In this document: one piece after another, positions 16,661 to 24,208 of the stretch
Numbering within the stretch: position 1 is the stretch's first letter
Layout: every line of letters begins with the position of its first letter
NCBI RefSeq assembly: GCF_028864145.1
Contig: NZ_JARBHJ010000031.1
Location: 1-34,877, forward strand
Direction: 5' to 3'
Length of the DNA stretch: 34,877 nt
Source: Actinotignum schaalii
Lineage (GTDB): Bacteria > Actinomycetota > Actinomycetes > Actinomycetales > Actinomycetaceae
The notes under the pieces: generated by a model
Database searches by the model: none
What the model was told of the DNA's origin: nothing
Seen by the model: only the letters and a program-made list of their open reading frames with translations
Program-made: the position numbers and the translations under genes

Positions 16661-17749
16661 ATGAAGGTAGCACCGTTCCAGCCCGGCTCCGAGTTTTCGC
16701 TGCTCGGGCTGGATATCGGGGGAACCAAAATCGCGGGGGCGGTGGTGACCTTTGCGGCCACCGCCCCGGGCGGTGATGCCCCGCGCATCTCCCTCGAGGC
16801 CAGTATTCCAACCGAGGCGCGGCGTGGTGGAGCCCGGGTGCTGGCGGATATCGCAGATTTCGCGGAACGCCAGATCGCGGCAGCCAGTGCCGCCGGAACG
16901 CCGGTGAGTGGAATTGCTATCGCCAGCGCCGGAGTGGTGGACGTGGAGACCGGGTGCATTACCTCCGCCACGGACACCATGCCCGGCTGGGGCGGTCAGC
17001 CCCTCGGCCCGCATCTTGCGGAACGCTGCGGCTTGCCGGTGCGGGTCCTCAATGACGTGCACGGGCACGCCCTCGGGGAAGCAACGTACGGGGCGGGCGC
17101 CGGCGCGCGTACCGCCCTTGTTATCGCTGTGGGAACCGGGCTGGGCGGCGCGGCCGTTATTGATGGCCGGATCCTTTTCGGTTCGCACGGGGTGGCCGGC
17201 CACTTCGGCCATATTCACCATCCTTATGCCGCCGGATTGGTGTGCTCCTGCGGGCGCGATGGCCACGTGGAATCAGTGGCCTCGGGTAGTGGGGCGGCCC
17301 GCCTCTACGCCAAGCGCCAAGCCGAAGCGCACGTGGAGGGCGCGAGTTACGCTGCCGCGGCAGCGGCTTCCCTCACCGGGATCGCCGATGTTCCCGAAAG
17401 TGCCTACCGGAAGGCCCCGGGCGCGCAGCGCCCCGTCGTCGTGCGGGGAGGTCGAGAACTGAAAGCCCTCGTGGACGCGGGCGATATGTTCGCGCGCGAG
17501 GTGTTCACGGACGGTGCTTTCGCACTCGGGCAGACCCTGGGCGGGCTGGCTAATTCCTTTGACCCGGACGTTATTATCCTGTCTGGCTCGCTTATTCACG
17601 TGGGTGAGTTTTGGATGGAGGCGCTGCGTAAGGGCTACCGGCGCGATGCCATGGTGGGCACCGCCGCCACCCCGATTGTGGAGGGTAGCCTGGGATCGCA
17701 GGCCCCGCTTATCGGCGCGGCCGTCCATTTCTTGCACACCGCCGGTTAG
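16661..17749 (+). CDS. nanK: ROK family kinase, probable N-acetylmannosamine kinase
   Basis: A 362-residue sugar kinase expected to make ManNAc-6-phosphate with ATP. The phosphate loop LGLDIGGTK is at 15-23, the catalytic aspartate D132 is in NDVHGHALGE, and GTGLGGA lies at 158-164. The zinc site that marks ROK proteins is present as H184 and CSCG (C195, C197), but the usual third cysteine (GCxE) is histidine in GHVE (H202). It is about 60 residues longer than many ROK kinases because of an Ala/Arg-rich insert at about 210-275. The start has GGAG six bases upstream, nine bases after nanA. Function is from family and operon position; a glucokinase-like specificity is less likely here. Confidence 0.9.
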   Translation: MKVAPFQPGSEFSLLGLDIGGTKIAGAVVTFAATAPGGDAPRISLEASIPTEARRGGARVLADIADFAERQIAAASAAGTPVSGIAIASAGVVDVETGCITSATDTMPGWGGQPLGPHLAERCGLPVRVLNDVHGHALGEATYGAGAGARTALVIAVGTGLGGAAVIDGRILFGSHGVAGHFGHIHHPYAAGLVCSCGRDGHVESVASGSGAARLYAKRQAEAHVEGASYAAAAAASLTGIADVPESAYRKAPGAQRPVVVRGGRELKALVDAGDMFAREVFTDGAFALGQTLGGLANSFDPDVIILSGSLIHVGEFWMEALRKGYRRDAMVGTAATPIVEGSLGSQAPLIGAAVHFLHTAG

Positions 17750-17765
17750 CGTGGCGTGCGGGTGG

Positions 17766-17824
17766 CGCGCTGGGAGCGCCGAACTGTCTTGCCGCGGGCT
17801 GCGCGGGCCGCGCTGGGAGCGCCG
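17766..17824 (+). repeat. two 16-bp direct repeats before nanE
   Basis: CGCGCTGGGAGCGCCG occurs at 17766-17781 and again at 17809-17824 in the 137-bp gap between nanK and nanE. Each copy can fold on itself through GGCGC...GCGCC. No clear terminator tail follows. It may slow or process the transcript between the two genes. Confidence 0.55.
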
Positions 17825-17869
17825 GCCGCACGAAGCGCGCCACATAACTACAACTCTGCATTTCTCGTT

Positions 17870-17885
17870 ATAACTTAGGAGTTAT
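17870..17885 (+). promoter_or_regulatory. small hairpin over the nanE ribosome-binding site
   Basis: ATAACT (17870-17875) and AGTTAT (17880-17885) flank TAGG, so the Shine-Dalgarno sequence TAGGAG lies in the loop and right arm of a 6-bp A/U-rich stem that ends one base before the GTG start. The stem is weak; an effect on translation is possible but not shown. Confidence 0.35.
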
Positions 17886-17886
17886 C

Positions 17887-18561
17887 GTGCATCCGATGAT
17901 CGAATCTCTCCGCGGGCGCCTCGTTGTGTCCTGCCAGGCGTACGTGGGCGAACCGCTGCGCCACCCCGAAACGATGGCGCAGATGGCCCTCGCCGCCGAG
18001 CGCGGGGGAGCGGCGGCGATTCGCTGCCAGGGCCTGGCGGATATTTCCGCGATTAAAGGCCAGGTGGAAGTGCCTGTCATCGGCCTGTGGAAAGAGGGCC
18101 ACGAAGGCGTTTTCATCACTCCGACCCTGCGCCATGCCCGCGCCTGCATCAGCGCCGGCGCCGATATCGTGGCGCTCGATGCCACGTCCCGCCCGCGTCC
18201 GGATGGCTTGAGCTTCGCGGAAACCGTGGCTGCTCTTCTCGACGACGGCGCCCTCGTCATGGCGGACTGCGGCTCGATTGATGATGCCCGCGCCGCGGCG
18301 AAGGCCGGCTGCCATATCCTCGGAACCACCCTGGCGGGCTACTCCGGGGACCGCCCGAAGACCGACGGCCCCGATATTGAGCTGCTGGCCCAGATGGTCG
18401 CAGAATTCCCGGAGATCCCGGTGGTCTGCGAAGGGCGTATCCACACTCCGGAGCAGGCGCGCGCTGTTATGGAAGCCGGTGCCTGGGCGGCCGTCGTCGG
18501 AACTGCTATTACGCACCCGACCACGATCACCACGTGGTTCCGCGAAGCCGTCGAAAACTAA
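17887..18561 (+). CDS. nanE: N-acetylmannosamine-6-phosphate 2-epimerase
   Basis: A 224-residue TIM-barrel enzyme that converts ManNAc-6-P to GlcNAc-6-P. Family motifs in order: VSCQA (14-18), AAAIRCQGLADI (42-53), the catalytic lysine K69 in GLWKEG, LDATSRPRP (97-105), MADCGS, LGTTLAGYSG (145-154) and the catalytic glutamate E182 in VVCEGRI. Length is normal. The start is GTG at 17887 with AGGAG upstream; an internal ATG at 17896 is the alternative. It lies 137 bp after nanK and 100 bp before nagB, gaps wider than elsewhere in the operon. Confidence 0.95.
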   Translation: MHPMIESLRGRLVVSCQAYVGEPLRHPETMAQMALAAERGGAAAIRCQGLADISAIKGQVEVPVIGLWKEGHEGVFITPTLRHARACISAGADIVALDATSRPRPDGLSFAETVAALLDDGALVMADCGSIDDARAAAKAGCHILGTTLAGYSGDRPKTDGPDIELLAQMVAEFPEIPVVCEGRIHTPEQARAVMEAGAWAAVVGTAITHPTTITTWFREAVEN

Positions 18562-18622
18562 AACTTCAATTGGGTTCCCGCGCGTAACTGAAACGCGGGG
18601 CCCGCGAGCACTGACCACTGCC

Positions 18623-18640
18623 GCGTTTCACGTGAAACGC
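18623..18640. promoter_or_regulatory. parS site (ParB-binding palindrome)
   Basis: GCGTTTCACGTGAAACGC is a perfect 18-bp palindrome whose inner 14 bases, GTTTCACGTGAAAC (18625-18638), are the widely conserved bacterial parS core. It lies in the gap between nanE and nagB, 22 bp before the nagB start codon. parS sites load ParB and cluster around the replication origin, so the locus may be origin-proximal. No other copy was seen in the window. Confidence 0.85.
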
Positions 18641-18661
18641 GCCCGGGAAAGGACGAATCTC

Positions 18662-19432
18662 ATGCATATCGGAATTTTCGCCACCGCGGACGAAGCCTCC
18701 CGCGAGGGCGCACGTATTATCCAGGATCTTTTCGCGCGGAACGCGAAGGCGACACTCGGGGTGGCCACCGGTTCCACGCCGGATCTCCTCTACGCGGCGC
18801 TGCGCGAAGCCCACGCGGCCGGCGAATTTGATCTTTCCGGCGCCAAAGCTTTCGCGCTGGACGAATACGTGGGGCTGGATCCGGAGCATCCGGAATCTTA
18901 CCGCAATGTGCTGCGCCGCAACCTGGTGGGGGATGACAAGACCGGCCTGACCGAGGAGGGGCTCAATACTCCCGATGCGCAGAACCCGGATCCGCAGGCC
19001 GCAGCTGCCGACTATGACGCCAAGATCGGCGCGGCCGGCGTGGACTTGCAGATCCTTGGCATCGGCGCGGATGGGCATATCGGCTTCAACGAGCCGGGTG
19101 GTTCGCTGGTGTCGCGCACTCACGTGGAGGCGCTGGCCCCGCAGACCATCAAGGACAATGCGCGGTTCTTCGACGGTGATGAAGCAGCCGTCCCCACCCG
19201 CTGCATCACCCAGGGCCTGGGCACCATTATGGAAGCGAAGAAGCTGGTGCTCTTCGCCTTCGGTGCCAATAAGGCCGATGCGGTGCGCGAGCTGTGCGAA
19301 GGCCCCATCAGCGCCTTCTGGCCCGCCACGATTATTCAGATGCACCCGGATGTCACCGTGCTCCTGGACGAAGAGGCCGCCGCGCAGCTCAAGCTGACGG
19401 ACCTGTACCGTGCGCGTTGGGAGATGATCTAA
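18662..19432 (+). CDS. nagB: glucosamine-6-phosphate deaminase
   Basis: A 256-residue enzyme that turns GlcN-6-P into fructose-6-P and ammonia, the last step before glycolysis. Seen: the phosphate loop ATGSTP (35-40), the catalytic aspartate D67 in ALDEYVGL, and the hallmark GIGADGHIGFNEP (133-145) with the active-site histidine. Length is that of the shorter, non-allosteric-looking Gram-positive forms. The start is ATG 18662 with AAAGGA upstream; a longer open frame reaches back into nanE in another frame and is not used. The stop TAA directly abuts the nagA GTG start, so the two are coupled. Confidence 0.95.
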   Translation: MHIGIFATADEASREGARIIQDLFARNAKATLGVATGSTPDLLYAALREAHAAGEFDLSGAKAFALDEYVGLDPEHPESYRNVLRRNLVGDDKTGLTEEGLNTPDAQNPDPQAAAADYDAKIGAAGVDLQILGIGADGHIGFNEPGGSLVSRTHVEALAPQTIKDNARFFDGDEAAVPTRCITQGLGTIMEAKKLVLFAFGANKADAVRELCEGPISAFWPATIIQMHPDVTVLLDEEAAAQLKLTDLYRARWEMI

Positions 19433-20830
19433 GTGTTTTATCTGGGGCGCGTTCTCAGCGGGTACGGCCGCGAGGTTGGGTACGGTATTGAGACCGACGA
19501 CGCCGGTACGCTGGCCCGGGTTCTCACCGCTGAGGAGGCCGCCGCGGTAACCGCGGGGCTGGCTGCGGAGCGGGAATCACGCGGAATCGAAGCTCGGGCC
19601 GCGGAGGCTTTTGGGCTGGGCGCTGATAGCCCGCACGTGTGCCGGGCACATGTTATTACCCCCGGTCTCGTGGATATTCACTGCCACGGCGGTGGCGGTT
19701 TCGCGTTCCCGGATAACTATACGGAAGAGGAGATCGCTACCGCGATCCGTACCCACCAGCGCGGGGGGACCACGGCGATGTTCGCTTCCTTGGTTTCGCT
19801 GGCTGATCCGCTGCCGCAGATTGAGGCTCTGGTGCCATTTTGCGAACGCGGGGAGCTAGCCGGTATTCACCTGGAAGGCCCGTACATTTCGCGGGAAAAG
19901 TGCGGGGCGCAAAATCCCGAGGTGATCCGCCCGGTGGATGAGGCCGAGCTGCGTTCCTGGCTGGAAGCCGGGCGTGGCTGGATTAAGACGATGACCGTTG
20001 CCCCGGAAGCGGAAGGGGCCCAGCGGGCTGCCGAGCTGCTGCTTGAGTACGGCGGTAAGCCGTCCTGGGGGCATTCCCACGGGGACGGTGCGGTTACCCG
20101 GGCCGAAATTGCGCGCACCCTGGAGGTGGCGCGGCGGTACGGGTATGTGCCGTTGGCGGCGCTGGGTGATGGCAGCGGTAGCGCCGTCGGGCAGGAAGCC
20201 GCACAAACTGTCACACATCTTTTCAACGCGATGACGGCTTTCACGCACCGGGCACCTGGCCCGATCCGTGAGTACATTCAGGCGGCGCGGCGCGGTTTCA
20301 TCAGCGCCGAAGTGATTGCCGATGGCTACCACGTGCATCCGGATCTTGTTGAGGATGTGGTGGCCTACCTTGATGAGCCGGATCTCGGGGCCGGGTTCGC
20401 AGGTGTGCACGGTGCCGGAAACGGGGCGGGCGCCGCGGGTGCCGGCGCGGGCCAGCTGGGTATTCCCGGGGCTTTCTTCGTTACGGATTCTTTGGCCGCG
20501 GCCGGCATGCCTCCCGGGAAGTACACCCTGGGCGGGCTCGCGGTGGAAGTGCGCGATGGCGCCTGCTACTTGGAAGGTACCGATACTCTGGCTGGCGGTG
20601 CTTCGGTGCTGGCTGATCAGGTGGCCCTCTTTGCCGGGCGCGGGAAGCTGACGCTCCCGCAGCTGGTGCGGGCCACGGTGGCCGGACCGGTCTACGCCGG
20701 TGGCGCCTGGGATGCTCCCGGAGTCACGGTGGACTTCACCCCGGGCAAGCCGGTCAATCTTGTCGCCTGGAATGAGGCGATGACCCCGCTGGCGGTTGTC
20801 CGCGAGGGAGTGGAAATTTCCCACTCCTAA
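19433..20830 (+). CDS. nagA: N-acetylglucosamine-6-phosphate deacetylase
   Basis: A 465-residue amidohydrolase that removes the acetyl group from GlcNAc-6-P. Seen: DIHCHGGGG (81-89, metal histidines in many relatives), the metal glutamate E148 in IHLEGPY, H214 and H216 in GHSHGD, HLFNAM (262-267), ADGYHVH and the catalytic aspartate D352 in FFVTDS. It is longer than the usual 380-400 residues because of an Ala/Glu-rich insert at about 24-65 and a Gly/Ala-rich insert at about 321-345. The start is GTG directly after the nagB stop with no space for its own ribosome site, so it depends on translational coupling. Two hairpins follow the gene and end the operon. Confidence 0.94.
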   Translation: MFYLGRVLSGYGREVGYGIETDDAGTLARVLTAEEAAAVTAGLAAERESRGIEARAAEAFGLGADSPHVCRAHVITPGLVDIHCHGGGGFAFPDNYTEEEIATAIRTHQRGGTTAMFASLVSLADPLPQIEALVPFCERGELAGIHLEGPYISREKCGAQNPEVIRPVDEAELRSWLEAGRGWIKTMTVAPEAEGAQRAAELLLEYGGKPSWGHSHGDGAVTRAEIARTLEVARRYGYVPLAALGDGSGSAVGQEAAQTVTHLFNAMTAFTHRAPGPIREYIQAARRGFISAEVIADGYHVHPDLVEDVVAYLDEPDLGAGFAGVHGAGNGAGAAGAGAGQLGIPGAFFVTDSLAAAGMPPGKYTLGGLAVEVRDGACYLEGTDTLAGGASVLADQVALFAGRGKLTLPQLVRATVAGPVYAGGAWDAPGVTVDFTPGKPVNLVAWNEAMTPLAVVREGVEISHS

Positions 20831-20948
20831 GCATCGGGTTCCATGCCGGGCCCGGGAGTTCCCACGCCGGAACGTGCCGATGGCCCACGTTGGAAGTATG
20901 TGCGGGCACGGCAGCACCACAAGCCGGGAAGCGTTCACTGCCTCCCTC

Positions 20949-20977
20949 GGGCAGGATCGGGCGTGTCGATCCTGCCC
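20949..20977 (+). other. hairpin after nagA
   Basis: GGGCAGGATCG (20949-20959) pairs with CGATCCTGCCC (20967-20977) around a 7-base loop. It has no T run and stands just before the terminator hairpin. A role in protecting the operon mRNA 3' end is possible. Confidence 0.6.
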
Positions 20978-20985
20978 CTCTCCAC

Positions 20986-21011
20986 GGGGCGCGGGCTCAG
21001 GCCCGCGCCCC
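20986..21011 (+). terminator. intrinsic terminator of the sialic acid operon
   Basis: GGGGCGCGGGC (20986-20996) and GCCCGCGCCCC (21001-21011) form a perfect 11-bp stem with a TCAG loop, followed by GCTTTCTTCG. It is the second of two hairpins after nagA. Confidence 0.82.
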
Positions 21012-21041
21012 GCTTTCTTCGCTCCGTCGAAGTCCCAAAAA

Positions 21042-21099
21042 CAAAGTGGTACTGGAGCTACAGCCAACGCCCGATTTTCTGTCGTGGAGTACCACTTTG
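21042..21099. repeat. 58-bp inverted-repeat element 1
   Basis: CAAAGTGGTACT (21042-21053) and AGTACCACTTTG (21088-21099) are perfect 12-bp inverted arms, with a further ACAG/CTGT pair inside. The central part carries CGATTTT. No gene is seen. Shares AAGTG...CGATTT...TGT layout with elements 2 and 4. Confidence 0.7.
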
Positions 21100-21148
21100 C
21101 TGGGCAGCAGCTGGTGACAGCGGGTTAGCCCCGGAGGTCCCGAAATGA

Positions 21149-21200
21149 AGTGTGCGTAAGAGCACCGTTTCGAAGCGATTTCGTGTTCCATACGCACACT
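21149..21200. repeat. 52-bp inverted-repeat element 2
   Basis: AGTGTGCGTA (21149-21158) and TACGCACACT (21191-21200) are perfect inverted arms. An inner CAC/GTG pair lies around 21163 and 21183, with CGATTTCGTGT between. It is like element 1 in layout but not in arm sequence. Confidence 0.65.
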
Positions 21201-21234
21201 ACGCGGGATGCGCTGTCTGGAATACACACTTTGG

Positions 21235-21263
21235 CTCCCGCCGGTTCACCGCCCCGGCGGGAG
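21235..21263. repeat. inverted-repeat element 3, terminator-like
   Basis: CTCCCGCCGG (21235-21244) pairs with CCGGCGGGAG (21254-21263), with outer ACACAC (21224-21229) and GTGTGT (21268-21273). On the plus strand TTTTT follows at 21273-21277, so it could terminate transcription. It overlaps the left end of the dispersed repeat. Confidence 0.65.
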
Positions 21264-21388
21264 GCAGGTGTGTTTTTCCGAGGTGTACTTCGCATGTACG
21301 ACATATGCACTACAGCTCGGACACCACATGCCCCCTCCCCAGGTGCTGGTGTGACTATTGGGGTTCGTGAGGCCTGTGAGATTCGCGC
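21252..21388. repeat. dispersed repeat, copy 1
   Basis: This segment is closely similar to 30103-30230. The two share a perfect 28-bp block (21270-21297 and 30118-30145), the motif TACAGCTC, and further scattered identity over about 120 bp, including G/C-rich ends. The centre can fold (TGTA...TACA). It is in a convergent intergenic region, as is copy 2. No gene is convincing in it on either strand. Confidence 0.75.
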
Positions 21389-21419
21389 GGGCCGGTCGCT
21401 GAGGCTTCTCGAAATCAAA

Positions 21420-21469
21420 GTGCAACGGCAACTACAGTAAGAAATTGTTTCGATGTCATCAGGTTGCAC
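21420..21469. repeat. 50-bp inverted-repeat element 4
   Basis: GTGCAAC (21420-21426) and GTTGCAC (21463-21469) are 7-bp arms. The left side reads CAAAGTGCAAC...ACTACAG, similar to element 1 (CAAAGTGGTAC...GCTACAG). A further imperfect right arm (GTTGTGCTTTG) lies at 21493-21503. Confidence 0.5.
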
Positions 21470-21549
21470 CCTGCGCGGCTCGCTGTCGTGAGGTTGTGCT
21501 TTGTGGTTGCGGAAAGGGCTCGGAAAAAGCCCTAGAAAAGAGCACGGAA

Positions 21550-21581
21550 AAGGGGCACGGACCCGTAAGTCCGTGCCCCTT
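21550..21581 (-). terminator. intrinsic terminator of the dehydrogenase-transporter operon
   Basis: AAGGGGCACGGAC (21550-21562) pairs with GTCCGTGCCCCTT (21569-21581). On the minus strand the hairpin is followed by TTTTCCGTGCTCTTTTC. It is 70 bp past the dehydrogenase stop codon. Confidence 0.82.
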
Positions 21582-21650
21582 CGCCGCCTCGTAACAAGGC
21601 CGGATTGGCCGGGCGAGAGTGCATCGCCCAGCCAAACCGACCTGCTCCGG

Positions 21651-22685
21651 TTAGCTCAGCTGGAGCATCACCTTGGACGATCCCGTGGACCGGTCATCGG
21701 CGGTGGCGAAAGCAGCCGCGGCGTCGTCGATCTTAAATTCGTGCGTGAGCACGGGCGAAACGTCCAGTCCGCGCGCCATCGCATCAATCGCGGCATCCAT
21801 GGACTCCGGGTTGAACCGATACGAACCCCGGTACGTGATTTCGCGGGTGACCAATTGCCCGAGCACCACGGAAACTTCGCCGGCGGGCAGGTTGCCCACC
21901 TGTACCATGGTGCCGCCACGCACGGTAGCCATAAGGCAATCGCCGATAGCAACGGCGGCACCGGAGGCTTCGATGGTCACGTCCACGTCGGCGGGAAGCA
22001 CCTCACCGGCGCTGCGGTTCACCGTGCGGGTCGCGCCCATCGCGCTCGCAACCCGCAGGGATTCCGCGGACACATCGGAAGCGATGACCTCACGTGCGCC
22101 GGCGAATTTCACGGCGGCCACGGCTAGTGCTCCGATCGGGCCCACACCATTGACCAGCACCCGCTTCCCGGAAAGATCCCCGGCTAAGGTCACGGCATGC
22201 ATAGCCACCGCCAGCGGTTCGGCGACGGCGCCTTCTTTGGTTGAAACGTTCTCCGGCAAGACACGCAGCTGATCGGGGCGCACCACGCGGTAAGTGGAGA
22301 AACCACCCTGTTCGTGCGGGAAGAAAGCGGCGGAGCCAAAGTAGCGGACTTCCGGCCAGAGATTATCTTTCCCGCGGGTACTTTCTGGAATATCGTGCTC
22401 GCCCACGAGGGTCGGCGGGTAGATCGCCACCCGCTGGCCCACCTCAACTCCAGCAACACCTTCGCCAACCTGGTCCACCACACCGGCAACTTCGTGGCCG
22501 AGGATGAGCGGCTCGCGCATAATCGCGGTTCCAGAGGCGCCGTTCTTCCAGTAGGACAGGTCGGAGCCGCAAATTCCGCCCCATTCCATGCGCACGCGCA
22601 CTTCGCCAGCGCCGGCAACCGGATCGGGAATTTCGGTGATATGGATCTGCTTGGGGGTATCGGTACGAACTTGTACAGCCTTCAT
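21651..22685 (-). CDS. zinc-type alcohol dehydrogenase, L-idonate 5-dehydrogenase-like
   Basis: A 344-residue medium-chain dehydrogenase. The catalytic zinc site is C39 in GGICGSDLSYW with H64 and E65 in LGHEVAG; the nucleotide-binding glycine run is VNGVGPIGALAV, near 180. Stretches such as VRYFGSAAFFPHEQGGFSTY, EPLAVAMHA and the end RGSYRFN are close to L-idonate 5-dehydrogenase of enterobacteria, which interconverts L-idonate and 5-ketogluconate. The loop that normally holds the four-cysteine structural zinc (about residues 88-115) has no cysteine at all. Its ATG overlaps the stop of the transporter gene by one base (TAATG), so the two are coupled. Exact sugar acid or polyol is not certain; other sorbitol- or idonate-like substrates remain possible. 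Confidence 0.85.
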   Translation of the reverse strand: MKAVQVRTDTPKQIHITEIPDPVAGAGEVRVRMEWGGICGSDLSYWKNGASGTAIMREPLILGHEVAGVVDQVGEGVAGVEVGQRVAIYPPTLVGEHDIPESTRGKDNLWPEVRYFGSAAFFPHEQGGFSTYRVVRPDQLRVLPENVSTKEGAVAEPLAVAMHAVTLAGDLSGKRVLVNGVGPIGALAVAAVKFAGAREVIASDVSAESLRVASAMGATRTVNRSAGEVLPADVDVTIEASGAAVAIGDCLMATVRGGTMVQVGNLPAGEVSVVLGQLVTREITYRGSYRFNPESMDAAIDAMARGLDVSPVLTHEFKIDDAAAAFATADDRSTGSSKVMLQLS

Positions 22686-24208
22686 TAGAATGCATCCTCC
22701 TTGACGGTGAGGTCGCGCCCGGTGATTTCGGGCATGAGCCACGCGGTGATATGGGTGACCCCGGTGTAAACGAACATGAGAATCGCGCAGGCAATCCAGG
22801 AACCGCCGAAGAGCTGCACCAAGCCAGCCGCAATGAGCGGGCCGAAACCGGCGGTGATCATATTCGGGATTTCCTTGGCGAGTGCCAGCTGCTCGTAACG
22901 GTGCGCGGAGCCGAAGCATTCGGCCATGGTGATGTTTTCCAGGGAGAACATGGCCAGCACGGTAATGTTGTGCAGCACGATGTATCCGATGAAGAACAGC
23001 AGCGTGGGAGTACCGTAATGGTCCACCATCTGCCCGTCCACCAGCTCCGGCGCATTGAGTTCGCCCAGGAACCGCGGAGAGACCATCAGCAGGAAGCACG
23101 GAATAATGAGGAGAATTCCCAGGCCGGTGACCAGGCGGTAGGTGCGCTCGCGGCCGATGCGATCACCGATCCAGCCGATAATCGGCACGGTAATGAAGCC
23201 GGCCAGCGAGGAGTAGACCACCACGGCGGAAGCAACGTCCTTGGCCACCAGGATCTGGGCGGTCAGGAAGGTAATGAGGTAGGTCTGCACCATGCCGGAG
23301 TTGCCGGACTGGCCGAAGCGCAGGGCGAAGGCCGCCATGAAAGCCTTGAAAGACTTCGGGGTCTTGGCGAGTTCTTCCACGGCAGCTTCACGCTGGGAGG
23401 CTGCGGCCGCGCGAGCTTCGGCAGCTTCGGCCGCGGCGGCCTTCCGCTCGGCGCGCGAGGGAAGTGGCTGGTCGTAGGTGGCCACGAGTGCGGCGTCGTC
23501 CAAAACTTCGCCGCTGGTAGCCGCTTCGAAAACGGGCGACTCCTTGAGATGAAGCCGGATAAACACGGCCAGACCCATGAGCACAACCGAGGCAATGAAG
23601 GGGATACGCCAGCCCCACGCAACCACGGTATCCGTTCCCATAGTGGCGAGCATGATTGCCCAAATTGCGCCGGCTCCGAGGGTGCCGGTATTGGTGCCGA
23701 GGGCCACCAGCGAGGAAATAATGCCGCGCCGTTCCCGCGGGGCGTATTCGGCCAGCATCACCGAGGCCCCGGCGATTTCCGCGCCCGCTCCGAAGCCTTG
23801 GATGAGCCGCAGGATCACCAGCATGATCGGCGCCCAAATACCAACCACCTGGTAGGTGGGGAGGAATCCGATAAGGGTGGTGGCTACGCCCATCATGGCG
23901 ATGGTAATAAAGAGGACTTTCGTACGGCCGATACGGTCGCCGAGTCGTCCGAAGTACCAGGCGCCGAGCGGGCGGGCCACGTAGCCCACGCCGTAAATGG
24001 CCATGGCCCCGAGGATGGCCATGGACTGGTGGCCAGCGGGGAAGAAAATGTCTTTAAAGACGAGCGCGGCGGCCAGGGAGTACAGCTGGAAGTCCATGAA
24101 TTCGAGAGCTGTTCCGAGCCAACCGGAAACCGCGGCTTTGACAAGGTCGGAGGTTGAGCGCGTGGGCACCGGGGCGGTTACAGTCCCCGGCGGGTGTTGT
24201 TTGGACAT
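22685..24208 (-). CDS. MFS transporter, metabolite:H+ symporter (MHS) type
   Basis: A 507-residue, 12-helix proton symporter. Signs of the family: GWLGTALEFMDFQLYSLAAALVF in helix 1, RPLGAWYFGRLGDRIGRTKVLF between helices 2 and 3, RLIQGFGAGAEIAGASVMLAEYAPRERRG around helix 4, and a second GWIGDRIGRERTYR. A long charged cytoplasmic loop with an Ala/Glu/Arg helix (about residues 235-275) is an extra feature. The start is ATG 24206-24208 with GGAAGG eight bases upstream; a frame start 18 bases earlier has a poorer site. It is the first gene of a two-gene operon with the idonate-type dehydrogenase, so it probably imports the sugar acid which that enzyme oxidises. MHS relatives carry citrate, shikimate, ketoglutarate and proline/betaine. 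Confidence 0.88.
   Translation of the reverse strand: MSKQHPPGTVTAPVPTRSTSDLVKAAVSGWLGTALEFMDFQLYSLAAALVFKDIFFPAGHQSMAILGAMAIYGVGYVARPLGAWYFGRLGDRIGRTKVLFITIAMMGVATTLIGFLPTYQVVGIWAPIMLVILRLIQGFGAGAEIAGASVMLAEYAPRERRGIISSLVALGTNTGTLGAGAIWAIMLATMGTDTVVAWGWRIPFIASVVLMGLAVFIRLHLKESPVFEAATSGEVLDDAALVATYDQPLPSRAERKAAAAEAAEARAAAASQREAAVEELAKTPKSFKAFMAAFALRFGQSGNSGMVQTYLITFLTAQILVAKDVASAVVVYSSLAGFITVPIIGWIGDRIGRERTYRLVTGLGILLIIPCFLLMVSPRFLGELNAPELVDGQMVDHYGTPTLLFFIGYIVLHNITVLAMFSLENITMAECFGSAHRYEQLALAKEIPNMITAGFGPLIAAGLVQLFGGSWIACAILMFVYTGVTHITAWLMPEITGRDLTVKEDAF

Noticed and set aside
21125-21469. Small minus-strand frame over the dispersed repeat with a similar stretch in the other copy
   Set aside because: The shared peptide MRSTPRKNTP arises from the identical DNA block; the rest of the frames differ, and no ribosome site was seen.
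22751-24157. 468-residue plus-strand frame opposite the MHS transporter
   Set aside because: His/Gly/Glu-rich shadow; the minus strand encodes a clear 12-helix transporter.
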